Shown: positions 17,193-25,789 of the stretch, piece by piece
Layout: each line of letters begins with the position of its first letter
How positions within the stretch are numbered: position 1 is the stretch's first letter
Origin: Bradyrhizobium sp. cir1
GTDB lineage: Bacteria; Pseudomonadota; Alphaproteobacteria; Rhizobiales; Xanthobacteraceae
Reading direction: 5' to 3'
NCBI RefSeq assembly: GCF_014198245.1
Contig: NZ_JACIHE010000037.1
Location: 1 to 50,570 of the forward strand
Length of the DNA: 50,570 nt
Position numbers and translations under genes: made by a program
Notes under the pieces: generated by a model
Told to the model about the DNA's origin: nothing
Seen by the model: only the letters and a program-made list of their open reading frames with translations
The model's database searches: none

Positions 17193-18860
17193 ATGAGCAC
17201 ATTGACGGGGACGGCCGGCAGTTCTGATCTGAACAAGTCCGCTTTCAAGCCGGCACTATGGACATCGGGCGACTGGAACGCGTTTTTCGGCTTCGGCACC
17301 AACATCCTCGTCAACATGCTGGTGCTCACGGGCCTGTTGCGCTTCGTCTTGAAGATGCCTGACAGCCTCGTGTTCGGCCGCATCCTGCCCGCGCTCGGGC
17401 TGATGATGTGCCTCTCCACATTCTATTATGCGTATCTCGCCTACCGCCTCGCGCAGAAGACCGGCCGCGACGACGTCTGCGCGCTGCCGTCGGGCGTCAG
17501 CGTGCCGCACATGTTCATCGTCACCTTCGTGATCATGCTGCCGATCACGCTCAAGACCGGCGATCCGCTCAAGGGCTGGTCGGCCGGCCTCGTCTGGGTG
17601 TTCTTCCAGAGTTTTATTCTGATGATTGGCGGCTTCATCGCACCTTTCATTCGAAAAATCACGCCGCGTGCGGCGCTGCTCGGCACGCTCGCCGGCGTCT
17701 CCGTCACCTTCATCTCGATGCGGCCGGCGTTGGAGATGTACATGACGCCGCAGATCGGTCTGGTCTGCTTCGCGATCATCCTGGTGAGCTGGTTTGGCGG
17801 CGTGAAATACTGGCGCGGCATTCCCGCCGGCCTCGTCGCCATCGCGGCCGGCATGATCATCGCCTGGGGCTCCAACCTGTTCGGGCTTGGCCTCGGTGGA
17901 TTGAGCATTGCGGGCGTCGGCGCTGCCTTCGCAAACTTCGGCTTCTCGGTGCCGATCCCGGCCGTCGGCTACGTCTTCTCCGGTTTCGAGTTCCTCGGCA
18001 TCATCCTAGTCACCGCCATTCCGTTCGGGATCTATGACCTCGTCGAGGCCATGGACAATGTCGAGAGCGCGGAAGCCGCCGGCGACGAATATCCGACCAC
18101 GCGTGTCTTGACCGCCGACGGCGTCGTCAGCCTGATCGGCTGCCTGATGGGCAATCCCTTCATCAACGCCGTCTATATCGGCCACCCCGGCTGGAAGGCG
18201 ATGGGCGGCCGGATCGGCTACTCGGCGGCGACCGGCATCATGGTGGTGGTGCTGGCCTGGTTTGGCATCATCTCGGTGCTGCTGGCGCTGGTGCCTGTCG
18301 TCGCGATCTCGCCGATCCTGCTCTATATCGGCATGCTGATCGGCGCGCAGGCGTTCCAGACCACGCCGGTCAAACACGCGCCGGCGATCGTGCTGGCGTT
18401 GACGCCGCATCTGGCCGCCTGGGCCAAGCTCCAGATCGACACCATGCTGGCCTCGACCATGACAGCGGCGGCAACCGTCGGCGGCATGGCGGCCGACAAG
18501 GCCGACGCGGTCAAGACGGCTGCGGTGGCCGCGCTGCCGCAGCAGGGCGTGTTCTATCACGGCCTTGAGGTGATGGGCGGCGGCTCCATCCTCGGTGGTC
18601 TCGTCCTCGGTGCGATCGGCGTCTTCATCATCGAGCGCGACTTCGAGAAGGCATCAAGCTTTGCTCTGGTCGGTGCGGTGCTCACCTACTTCGGCTTCAT
18701 GCATGGCGAAGCCGTCGGCATCGGCGGCGGGTTCGGCGTCACGCCTGCGGTCGCGTTCGCTTACGCCGTGATGGCCGCGGGCCTGTTCGCGGCGAGCAGG
18801 CTCGGCGCCAGCGAGCACTATGCTGCGCATCCGGAGATGCATGCCGCGCCGGCCGAGTAG
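17193..18860 (+). CDS. NCS2-type (nucleobase/ureide family) permease
   Basis: A 555-residue polytopic inner-membrane protein with about 12-14 hydrophobic segments. The start region GDWNAFFGFGTNILVNMLVL and the segment FGIYDLVEAMDNVESAEAAGDEYPTTR (about 276-302) recall the substrate-site helix (DxxE/NxxS region) of nucleobase:cation symporter-2 and AzgA-like carriers. It lies 10 bp downstream of the hydrolase and ends 20 bp before a strong terminator, so the two form one sigma-54-driven unit. Likely cargo is the hydrolase substrate or a related purine-breakdown product; this is inference from context. Confidence 0.75.
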   Translation: MSTLTGTAGSSDLNKSAFKPALWTSGDWNAFFGFGTNILVNMLVLTGLLRFVLKMPDSLVFGRILPALGLMMCLSTFYYAYLAYRLAQKTGRDDVCALPSGVSVPHMFIVTFVIMLPITLKTGDPLKGWSAGLVWVFFQSFILMIGGFIAPFIRKITPRAALLGTLAGVSVTFISMRPALEMYMTPQIGLVCFAIILVSWFGGVKYWRGIPAGLVAIAAGMIIAWGSNLFGLGLGGLSIAGVGAAFANFGFSVPIPAVGYVFSGFEFLGIILVTAIPFGIYDLVEAMDNVESAEAAGDEYPTTRVLTADGVVSLIGCLMGNPFINAVYIGHPGWKAMGGRIGYSAATGIMVVVLAWFGIISVLLALVPVVAISPILLYIGMLIGAQAFQTTPVKHAPAIVLALTPHLAAWAKLQIDTMLASTMTAAATVGGMAADKADAVKTAAVAALPQQGVFYHGLEVMGGGSILGGLVLGAIGVFIIERDFEKASSFALVGAVLTYFGFMHGEAVGIGGGFGVTPAVAFAYAVMAAGLFAASRLGASEHYAAHPEMHAAPAE

Positions 18861-18879
18861 GGAAGCGAGACATCGATTG

Positions 18880-18908
18880 CGGCCGGGCGGCGAGGAGTTG
18901 CCCGGCCG
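18880..18908 (+). terminator. Rho-independent terminator after the permease
   Basis: Perfect 9-bp stem CGGCCGGGC / GCCCGGCCG with an 11-base loop, followed by TTTCCTTTT. Closes the hydrolase-permease transcript. Confidence 0.8.
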
Positions 18909-19126
18909 TTTCCTTTTGGTCCTGCACGCTTCGGCGACTCAGCCGAGCCGGCCAATCCACTCCCGGGACAGCCTGCGCCGGCACGAGTCCGGGCTTTTCC
19001 GGCAAAGCCGCATCTTTGGAACCTAACGCGGCACCAGACGTTCCTTTCTGTGAATGAGCAGCGCCGTCGCCCGGCGCAGCAAGCGCTGAGGCGAGGCGCA
19101 AGGCTGTGCTGCTGGGAGGGATGTTC

Positions 19127-20272
19127 ATGAAACTCACTCTTTCGGTCATTAAGGCTGACGTTGGCTCTGTCGGCGGGCATACGAAACCGTCCGCGCCGAT
19201 GATGGCGACTGTCATGGGCGAAGCCGCGAAGGCGGTCGACAAGGGTCTCCTGATCGACAGTTTCGTCTGCCACACCGGCGACGACATAGCGATCATCATG
19301 ACGCATACAAAGGGCGAAGGGAGCTCCGAGGTCCATCAATTTGCGTGGAAGGCGTTCCTCGCGGCCACTTCGGTCGCGAAAACCTCCGGGCTCTATGGCG
19401 CCGGCCAGGATCTTCTCGCCGACGCACCGTCCGGAAACGTCCGCGGCGCCGGCCCGGGCGTCGCCGAGCTCAGCTTCGACCACAGCCTCTTGGGCGCGAG
19501 GCCCGCGGAGTCCTTCATGGTGTTTGCCGCCGACAAATGCGGCCCCGGCGCCTACAACCTGCCGCTCTACCTCGCCTTCGCCGATCCCATGTATTGCGCG
19601 GGGCTGATGCTGCCCCCGATGATCAAGGGTTTCCGTTTCCATGTCATCGACATGGACCACACGGCCGGCGACAGCGTGATCGAACTCGACGCACCCGCGG
19701 ATGGCTACCACATTGCCGCGCTGCTCCGCGACAACGAGCGTTTTGGCATCGATCGCATCGTGTCCCGGACCCATGGCGAGGTCGCCGTCGCTGTTTCGGC
19801 GCAGCGTCTTCACTCGATCGCAGGCAAGTACACCGGTAAGGACGATCCGGTCGCGATCGTCAGGAACCAGGGGATTTTCCCGGCGCCCGAAGAAATCGTC
19901 TCGCCGTTCGCCAAGGCGCACTTCGTAGGCGGCGATGCGCGGGGCTCGCACGTGATGCCGCTCATGCCGGTGCCACTTAACACACCGGTGACAGGCATGT
20001 ACTGCCTGCCGATCGTCTCCTGCGCCGGGTTTTCGATCGACAAGGACGGCCGCTTTTCCGACGCCTTCACCGATTTCTTCGACAACCCGGCGTGGGACGA
20101 AGTCCGCCGGCGAGCCCAGAGCAAGGCAATCGAGATGCGCAGCCAGGGCTGGTCTGGCGCTGCGATGCTGCCTTATTCCGAGCTGGAGTATGGTGGCTTC
20201 CGCGACACCGTGTCTGCACTGCAGAAGCGTTTTCGGCTGCGCGAGGAACGAAAGCCGGAAGCGGCGGAGTAA
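19127..20272 (+). CDS. Class V (archaeal-type) fructose-1,6-bisphosphate aldolase/phosphatase
   Basis: 381 residues, collinear with archaeal FBP aldolase/phosphatase from MKLTLSVIKADVGSVGGH onward. Metal ligands match the family: Asp11, His18, Asp52-Asp53 (HTGDD), Gln95 (GAGQDLL), Asp136 (FAADK) and Asp239-Asp240. The aldolase Tyr and Schiff-base Lys are conserved as Tyr235 and Lys238 in GKYTGKDDP, so both activities could be present. It would condense triose phosphates and dephosphorylate the product to fructose 6-phosphate. ATG 19127 is preferred to 19121 because GGGAGGG (19114-19120) is correctly spaced from it. It is followed after 43 bp by a phosphofructokinase. The enzyme is mainly archaeal, so transfer is plausible. 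Confidence 0.9.
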   Translation: MKLTLSVIKADVGSVGGHTKPSAPMMATVMGEAAKAVDKGLLIDSFVCHTGDDIAIIMTHTKGEGSSEVHQFAWKAFLAATSVAKTSGLYGAGQDLLADAPSGNVRGAGPGVAELSFDHSLLGARPAESFMVFAADKCGPGAYNLPLYLAFADPMYCAGLMLPPMIKGFRFHVIDMDHTAGDSVIELDAPADGYHIAALLRDNERFGIDRIVSRTHGEVAVAVSAQRLHSIAGKYTGKDDPVAIVRNQGIFPAPEEIVSPFAKAHFVGGDARGSHVMPLMPVPLNTPVTGMYCLPIVSCAGFSIDKDGRFSDAFTDFFDNPAWDEVRRRAQSKAIEMRSQGWSGAAMLPYSELEYGGFRDTVSALQKRFRLREERKPEAAE

Positions 20273-20315
20273 GGAACGCCACGCTGTGCGACACAGCTAA
20301 CGCTGGGAGGTCGGC

Positions 20316-21503
20316 TTGGCAAGAAAACGTATCGGCATTCTCACGGGCGGCGGCGACGTCTCCGGCCTCAACGCGGTCATCAAGAGCGTGACTTATCGCG
20401 CGAGTGAGAACGACATCGAGGTTATCGGTCTCCGCCGAGGTTGGGAGGCTCTCACGCACCTGAACCTCGAGGATACGGCCAGCAGGTCCCACTATCTCAT
20501 GCCGCTGAATCGTGAAAACACGCGCACCATCGATCGACGCGGCGGCACAGTGCTGCACACGAGCCGCACCAATCCGTCCAAAATACAAAAGCTGCCCGAT
20601 CATCTCGTCGGCAGCGACCTTCCGGCTTCCATGAGTGCCAAGGGCGGCGTTGCGACCAAGACGTGGGACCTCACCGGCCAGGTGCTGGCGAACCTCTCGG
20701 GGCTCGGCATCGAACACCTGATCGCCATTGGCGGCGATGACACGCTCAGTTATGCGGCCAAGCTCAACGAGCGCGGCGTCAAGATCATCGCCATTCCGAA
20801 GACGATGGACAACGACGTCCGCAACACCGAGTACTGCGTCGGCTTCTCGACCGCGATCACCCGCGCCAGCGATGCCATCCAGCGGCAGCGCACCACCGTC
20901 GGGTCGCACGAGCGAATTGGCATTTTTCGCGTCTTTGGCCGCGATGCCGGATTTACCGCGCTCTACACCGCGTACGCGACCTCGATACGTTGCGTCATCC
21001 CGGAGTACAAGATCAATCTCGACAAACTGATCGAGTTGCTGATCGAGGAGAAGCGTGCCAACCCAAGCAATTACGCGCTTATCGTGCTCAGCGAGGGCGC
21101 CGAGTGGGAGGGCTACAAGCCGCAGGAATATGGCGAGCCTGACCCCTACGGTCATCGCAAGAAGGCCAACGTGGCTGATGCGCTTGCCGATGAGATCAAG
21201 CAGCGAGCCGGCGAGCAGACGATGACCTCTGACCTCACCTACGACCTGCGGTCGGGCGATCCGGACTTCATCGATAAGCTTGTTGCCCTGACTTTCGGTA
21301 ACATGGCGTTCGATGCCGTCCTGGAAGGCAAGACCGGCCTCATGTCGGCGCTGGTGGAAGGCCGCTACGACCTCGTGCCCATCCCTGACGTCAGCCTCGG
21401 GCCGCGCAAATTGGACGTCGCCAGCACGTACAACACTGAGCGCTACCGTCCCATCTATGCCAACAAGCGGGGTCTGCCGATCTTTCTCAACCACGCGTCT
21501 TAG
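20316..21503 (+). CDS. 6-phosphofructokinase, pyrophosphate-dependent type
   Basis: 395 residues of the PFK-A fold. The nucleotide loop GILTGGGDVSGLN is at residues 7-19, and the active site has GGDD (139-142) and PKTMDND (161-167). Asp142 and Lys162 replace the two glycines of ATP-dependent PFK and are the accepted signature of pyrophosphate use; Asp165 is the catalytic base. The insert containing GGTVLHTSRTNP is also typical of PPi-linked enzymes. The start is TTG at 20316 with GGGAGG 5 bp upstream. It lies 43 bp after the FBP aldolase/phosphatase, suggesting co-expression. A reversible PPi-PFK could run in either direction and may also accept sedoheptulose phosphate. Confidence 0.88.
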   Translation: MARKRIGILTGGGDVSGLNAVIKSVTYRASENDIEVIGLRRGWEALTHLNLEDTASRSHYLMPLNRENTRTIDRRGGTVLHTSRTNPSKIQKLPDHLVGSDLPASMSAKGGVATKTWDLTGQVLANLSGLGIEHLIAIGGDDTLSYAAKLNERGVKIIAIPKTMDNDVRNTEYCVGFSTAITRASDAIQRQRTTVGSHERIGIFRVFGRDAGFTALYTAYATSIRCVIPEYKINLDKLIELLIEEKRANPSNYALIVLSEGAEWEGYKPQEYGEPDPYGHRKKANVADALADEIKQRAGEQTMTSDLTYDLRSGDPDFIDKLVALTFGNMAFDAVLEGKTGLMSALVEGRYDLVPIPDVSLGPRKLDVASTYNTERYRPIYANKRGLPIFLNHAS

Positions 21504-21523
21504 GGTTCAGGATGAGAGGCCGA

Positions 21524-21543
21524 GGGCGGGCGATCACCCGCCC
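21524..21543. terminator. Candidate bidirectional hairpin between convergent genes
   Basis: GGGCGGG / CCCGCCC with a 6-base loop, overlapping the last codons of the leftward permease gene. No T run follows on either strand, so termination is only a possibility. Confidence 0.3.
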
Positions 21544-22358
21544 TTCACCGCCCCCGCCGTCAGGCCGGCGACGATCTGCCGCTGCGCCAGCACCGTTAGC
21601 AGCAGCACGGGGAACGTCACGATCAGCGCGGCGGCGGCGAGCGGTCCCCAGCTCAACTGGTCGAACGAGATCATGTTGTAGACCGCAACGGGCAGGGTGC
21701 GGGTCTCGCGCCCCGCCAGAACGATGCCGAACACAAAATTGTTCCAGGAGAAGATCACGGCGAGGATGAAGGCGACTGCGATGCCGGGCCTTGCGATCGG
21801 CAGCGCGACGTGGCGGAAGACCTGCCAGCGGCCGGCACCGTCGATGAGGGCGGCTTCCTCCAGCTCCATCGGCGTGGTCTCGAAATAGCCGATCATGATC
21901 CAGATCACGATCGGCACCGTCACGACGAGATGGATAATGATCTGCGGTACCAGCGTGCCGAGCAGACCGAGCCACTGGAACAGCAGGAACAGCGGGATCA
22001 GGTAGGACAGGCCCGGCGTGATGCGGGCGATCAGGATCACGATCGCGGATTTATGCGCGGCCATGCGCGCGATGCCGTAGCCGGCGGGAACGCCGACGAT
22101 GAGCGCCAGAAACGTCGCGCTGCCGGTGACGATCAGGCTGTTGACGAAATAGGTCAGGAAGCGGTTGGAGGCGAGCACGTCGGCATAGTTCTTCCAGGCG
22201 ATGCGATCCGGGATGAACACCGGCGGGTAGGCGGCATTGTCGACCTCGAACTTGAGCGACAGCGAGGCCATCCAGAGGAAGAACAGGATCGCCGGCGAGA
22301 CGATGACGAACACGGAGACCCACAGGCCGATCTTGCCGATGATCTGACGGGGTGTCAT
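21534..22358 (-). CDS. Carbohydrate ABC transporter permease (MalG type)
   Basis: 274 residues with about six transmembrane helices. The EAA loop near residues 180-200 reads MELEEAALIDGAGRWQVFRHVALPIARPGI, the contact site for the ATPase. Length and order match the second permease of sugar-type (CUT1) importers. ATG 22358 overlaps the stop of the upstream permease by 4 bp (ATGA). It is the last gene of a leftward three-gene operon and converges on the PFK gene with 30 bp between. Confidence 0.92.
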   Translation of the reverse strand: MTPRQIIGKIGLWVSVFVIVSPAILFFLWMASLSLKFEVDNAAYPPVFIPDRIAWKNYADVLASNRFLTYFVNSLIVTGSATFLALIVGVPAGYGIARMAAHKSAIVILIARITPGLSYLIPLFLLFQWLGLLGTLVPQIIIHLVVTVPIVIWIMIGYFETTPMELEEAALIDGAGRWQVFRHVALPIARPGIAVAFILAVIFSWNNFVFGIVLAGRETRTLPVAVYNMISFDQLSWGPLAAAALIVTFPVLLLTVLAQRQIVAGLTAGAVKGG

Positions 22359-23293
22359 GCGCCCCTCGCGATTTCGGTCCACAGCATGCGCTGGCGGGCG
22401 TAGAGCATCACCGCCGCAAGCAGGACGATCAGCAGGAAGAACACGACCGCGATGGCCGAGCCGTAGCCGAGGTCGTAATAGGTGAAGGCTACACTGTAGA
22501 GATAGATGTTGATCGTCTCCGATGCTGAACCCGGTCCGCCTTGCGTGATCGCGAAGATGATGTCGAAGCTCTTGACCGCGTCGATCATGCGGATCATGCC
22601 GGCGATGAACAGGAACGGCATGATCAGCGGCAGCGTGATGAAGCGGAATACTTGCCAGAAGCTGGCGCCGTCGATCTGCGCGCTCTCGTAAGGCTCGGTG
22701 GGGATCGCGGCGAGGCCGCCGAGCACGATCAGCATCACGAGCGGCGTCCATTGCCAGGTCTCGACCAGCACCAGCGAGGGAATGACGGTTGCGGGGTGAA
22801 AGACCCAGAGCTGCGCCGGGATACCGACCAGCGACAACAGGTAGTTCAGCACACCGAGTTGCGGGTGGAACATCATGGTCCACACCAGCGCGATCGCAAC
22901 GGGCGTCGCCATCATCGGCATGATGAAGACGCCGCGCAAAAATCCGCGGCCGGCGAAGTTCTGGTGGAACACCACGGCTGAGAGCGTGCCGAGGATCAGC
23001 GGCAGCACCACCGACAGCACGGTGTAGACCAGCGTGTGGCCGACCGCCTCGAGAAATCGCGGATCGCTCGTGAGCCGGAGATAGTTGGCGAACCCGACGA
23101 AGGTGGTCGGCGAACCGACCTTCCATTCGTTCAGGCTCATCCAGATCGTGAAGACCCACGGGAAGATGATGATTGCGAGCACGACGACCAGCGCCGGCAC
23201 TACGAAGGGCCAGTAGGATGGCGGCCGCAGCTCCTTCTCCGGCGCGGCATCGGACCGTGCCGCGGCCGGAGTCGATTGTGTCAACGCACTCAC
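22355..23293 (-). CDS. Carbohydrate ABC transporter permease (MalF type)
   Basis: 312 residues from a GTG at 23293, which overlaps the TGA of the binding-protein gene (GTGA). After a Pro-rich cytoplasmic tail come about six helices and the EAA motif (PTEPYESAQIDGASFWQVFRFITLPLI, about residues 208-232). The C-terminal half FDIIFAITQGGPGSASETINIYLY is characteristic of CUT1 permeases. It forms a heterodimeric channel with the product of the next gene. No longer N-terminus is reasonable, because upstream sequence is the binding-protein gene in another frame. Confidence 0.92.
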   Translation of the reverse strand: MSALTQSTPAAARSDAAPEKELRPPSYWPFVVPALVVVLAIIIFPWVFTIWMSLNEWKVGSPTTFVGFANYLRLTSDPRFLEAVGHTLVYTVLSVVLPLILGTLSAVVFHQNFAGRGFLRGVFIMPMMATPVAIALVWTMMFHPQLGVLNYLLSLVGIPAQLWVFHPATVIPSLVLVETWQWTPLVMLIVLGGLAAIPTEPYESAQIDGASFWQVFRFITLPLIMPFLFIAGMIRMIDAVKSFDIIFAITQGGPGSASETINIYLYSVAFTYYDLGYGSAIAVVFFLLIVLLAAVMLYARQRMLWTEIARGA

Positions 23294-24615
23294 GCCTTTT
23301 CGCTGCGCTCCAGGATCGGCCGGAACTGATCGTGAGCCTTCTTCAACTCGGCTGCGGGATCGGCACCTGACAGTGTCGAGGTGAGCGCGGCGCCGACGAG
23401 ATCGCGGAATTCGGCGACCGGAATCACGACGGGCAGGCCGAGCTTGCTGATCTTGGCGGAATCGATCACCGATTGCAGCCACTCCTTGGGCATCTTCACG
23501 CCGCTCTGGATTTCGGGATCGTTCAGGATCGAGTTGCGGAACGGCACACCGCCGCCGGCCTGCAGCAGCCGCGCGCCCTGCTTCTTCGAGACCACCCATT
23601 GGCAGAGCAGATAGGCGGCTTCCTTGTTCTTGCTCGCCGCAGCAATGCCGATACCGTCGCCGTAGGTGGCCGAATATTGCCCCTTCGGCCCGGCCGGCAC
23701 AACGGTGTAGCCGACCTTGCCGACCACGCGCGAGGCCGCAGGATCCTCCAGCGGCGGCGCCCAGCCGACGCCGTCGATCCACATGGCCGAACGTCCTTGC
23801 GTGAACGAGGCCATCGACTCCATCCAGTTGAAGCCGGCGACGCCGGGCGGGGCGACCTTGGTCAGCAGCGCCTGATAGAGCTTTGTCGCCGCGATCGCTT
23901 CGGGGCCATCGGTCAGGATGTTGCCCTTGGCGTCGAGGAATTCGCCGCCATAGTTGAGGAAGAAGTTGGTCCACAACGTCATGTTGGCGTTGCGCAGGCC
24001 GCGCCCGACGAAGCCGTAGGTGCCGTCCTTGGGGTCGGTGAGCTTTTCGGCGGCCGCGACCATCTCGTCGAAGGTCTTGGGGACCGCGACACCCTTCTTC
24101 TGAAACAGCTCCTTGTTGTAGTAGAGGATGAAATAGTCCACCGACCACGGCAGTGACAGCATCTGTCCCTTGTCGTTCTTGGCGTATTGCAGGCCGGCGG
24201 CCGAGAAATCGCTCTCGACGAGATCCGGCGCGGTCAGCGTCGGATCCTTCATGAAGGGCGTCATGTCGGCGAGCCAGCCGGCTTTCTCGAACTGCCGCTT
24301 CTGCACGTGATAGCTGAGATGCACCACATCGAAGCTCGGCCGTCCCGAGGTGAGCTCGATCACGACCTTCTGGCGCTGTTGCTGCTCGGGGATCTGCTCG
24401 GACTCGACCTGGATGCCGGTGAGCTCCGTGAATTCCTTGATGTTCTTTTGCAGGTTGTCGCCGCGCGGACCCTTGGCGAGGATCACCTCCAGCTTGGTCC
24501 CGGCGTATTTCTTCCAGTTGACCTCGGCGCGGGCGGGCAGTCCGGTCAGGCTGAGCGCGCCGGCCGCTGCGGTGCCCTTAAGCAGCATGCGGCGCGAGAT
24601 GTTGTGGTTGGCCAA
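23290..24615 (-). CDS. Extracellular sugar-type ABC substrate-binding protein, Tat-exported
   Basis: 441 residues. The start is taken as TTG 24615 because GGGAGGG lies 7 bp upstream; the earlier in-frame ATG would put that ribosome site inside the coding region. The N-terminus has a twin-arginine signal (SRRMLLKGTAAAGALSLTGLPARA), so the protein is exported folded. The body is a cluster-B binding protein (PWSVDYFILYYNKELFQKKGV, GRSAMWIDGVGW). It heads an operon with two permeases. No ATP-binding subunit gene is present in the operon or window, so a shared ATPase encoded elsewhere is needed. The sugar is unknown. Confidence 0.88.
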   Translation of the reverse strand: MANHNISRRMLLKGTAAAGALSLTGLPARAEVNWKKYAGTKLEVILAKGPRGDNLQKNIKEFTELTGIQVESEQIPEQQQRQKVVIELTSGRPSFDVVHLSYHVQKRQFEKAGWLADMTPFMKDPTLTAPDLVESDFSAAGLQYAKNDKGQMLSLPWSVDYFILYYNKELFQKKGVAVPKTFDEMVAAAEKLTDPKDGTYGFVGRGLRNANMTLWTNFFLNYGGEFLDAKGNILTDGPEAIAATKLYQALLTKVAPPGVAGFNWMESMASFTQGRSAMWIDGVGWAPPLEDPAASRVVGKVGYTVVPAGPKGQYSATYGDGIGIAAASKNKEAAYLLCQWVVSKKQGARLLQAGGGVPFRNSILNDPEIQSGVKMPKEWLQSVIDSAKISKLGLPVVIPVAEFRDLVGAALTSTLSGADPAAELKKAHDQFRPILERSEKA

Positions 24616-24695
24616 TTTAGGTCCCTCCCTTTGATTCATTTTCTTTGGGAGGGATACTAGCGGCCGTGCCACGCCTGCCTAGCCCTAATCTACCG

Positions 24696-25475
24696 TCAGG
24701 GACGCACGGCCGGCGTCTCCATCGGAAGGCCACGCGCCCGCGACATCAGGTAAAGTTCGAGCGCGACCAGCTCGGGTGAGCCGTAATCATAGGCCTGGGC
24801 GCGGACCCCGCTCATGCAGCTGCGCAACCGGCGCTCGATCGACCCCAGCGTCTGCCACTCCAGGCGGTAGAGCGGATAGCCCGTCGGCTGCGCTTGCGTG
24901 ATCGGCGCGCCGGCGAGGCGCTTGTCGAAATTGTCGTCGTGGCAATTGGTGCAGGCAAGGTTGAGCTGGCCTTCGCGCTGCATGAAGAGGTCGCGGCCCT
25001 GGTCGACGAACGGCTTGAGTTGCGGATCGTCGCCGGCCGCGATCGAAATGCCGCGCGACTGGTGCGCGACGTAGGCGGACAGCGCCAGCAGGTCGCGGCT
25101 CTCGTAAGGTAGCGGCGTTGCCTGCTGATGATTGGCCCGGCAGAGATTGATGCGCTGGTCGAGCGTGACGGGGCGCGCAAGCGCCTTGTCGAAGGCGGGA
25201 TAACGCGCCGCGACGCCCTTCATGCCGCTGCGCGCATCGCCGTGGCAATCCGCGCAGGCCTTGCCGGCGTCGCCTGTCTTCTTGCTCCAGAGCGCCTCGC
25301 CGTCGAGCACGAACAGCATGCCCGGATTGGAGGTGTCGTCGTCCTGCATGGCGCGCGTGTCGGGCCCCATGAACGAATAGCCGGAGCGGCGCGCATCGGG
25401 CGGGATCTCTCCGGCAAGCAGGGCGGGGGCCGTGACGAGCAGTATCGCCGCCGCTATCGCGCGCCAAAAAATCAT
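24696..25475 (-). CDS. soxA: SoxA, diheme c-type cytochrome of thiosulfate oxidation
   Basis: 259 residues with a signal peptide (MIFWRAIAAAILLVTAPALLA). Two CxxCH heme sites are present (CADCH near residue 78 and CTNCH near 177), so this is the diheme form. The conserved cysteine that ligates the active-site heme lies in RRLRSCMSGVRA near 220. SoxAX joins thiosulfate to the SoxY cysteine in the periplasm. The ATG at 25475 overlaps the soxZ stop (ATGA) and gives a proper signal peptide; the longer upstream start does not. It is the last gene of the leftward sox operon. Confidence 0.93.
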   Translation of the reverse strand: MIFWRAIAAAILLVTAPALLAGEIPPDARRSGYSFMGPDTRAMQDDDTSNPGMLFVLDGEALWSKKTGDAGKACADCHGDARSGMKGVAARYPAFDKALARPVTLDQRINLCRANHQQATPLPYESRDLLALSAYVAHQSRGISIAAGDDPQLKPFVDQGRDLFMQREGQLNLACTNCHDDNFDKRLAGAPITQAQPTGYPLYRLEWQTLGSIERRLRSCMSGVRAQAYDYGSPELVALELYLMSRARGLPMETPAVRP

Positions 25476-25789
25476 TCGACCGTGATCGATGCGGAGGCGG
25501 TGGAGCAATAGCCGTTATCGCCCATCCATTCGAACTCGAACTTGCCGCTCTCCTTCGCGACGGTGAAGAACGACAGATAGGGGTTCGCCGCGATCGCGGG
25601 AAACAGGTCGGCGCGGAAGATCTCGGTGCCGTTGTAGCGGCACGTAAAACTCGTGATGATGTCACGCGGCACCAGCCTGCCGTCCGCGGTGTGGCGGAAG
25701 CCTGTCTCCATGATGTGCGAGGTCAGGGTGCGGATCTCGATGATGTCGCCGCGTTTGGCCTTTGCCGGGACGTTGATGAGCGCGGGCAT
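25472..25789 (-). CDS. soxZ: SoxZ, sulfur-carrier partner of SoxY
   Basis: 105 residues, immunoglobulin-like, with strong family matches: VPAKAKRGDIIEIRTLTSHIMETGFRH and FRADLFPAIAANPYLSFFTVAKESG. It forms a heterodimer with SoxY and presents it to the other Sox enzymes. It has no signal peptide of its own and is expected to be carried out by Tat-exported SoxY. The start overlaps the soxY stop and its stop overlaps the soxA start, so stoichiometric translation is likely. Confidence 0.95.
   Translation of the reverse strand: MPALINVPAKAKRGDIIEIRTLTSHIMETGFRHTADGRLVPRDIITSFTCRYNGTEIFRADLFPAIAANPYLSFFTVAKESGKFEFEWMGDNGYCSTASASITVE

Noticed and set aside
24661..24671. TGGCACG on the minus strand upstream of the ABC binding protein, as a sigma-54 promoter
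   Set aside because: The -12 position reads CTAG instead of TTGC; only half of the element is present.
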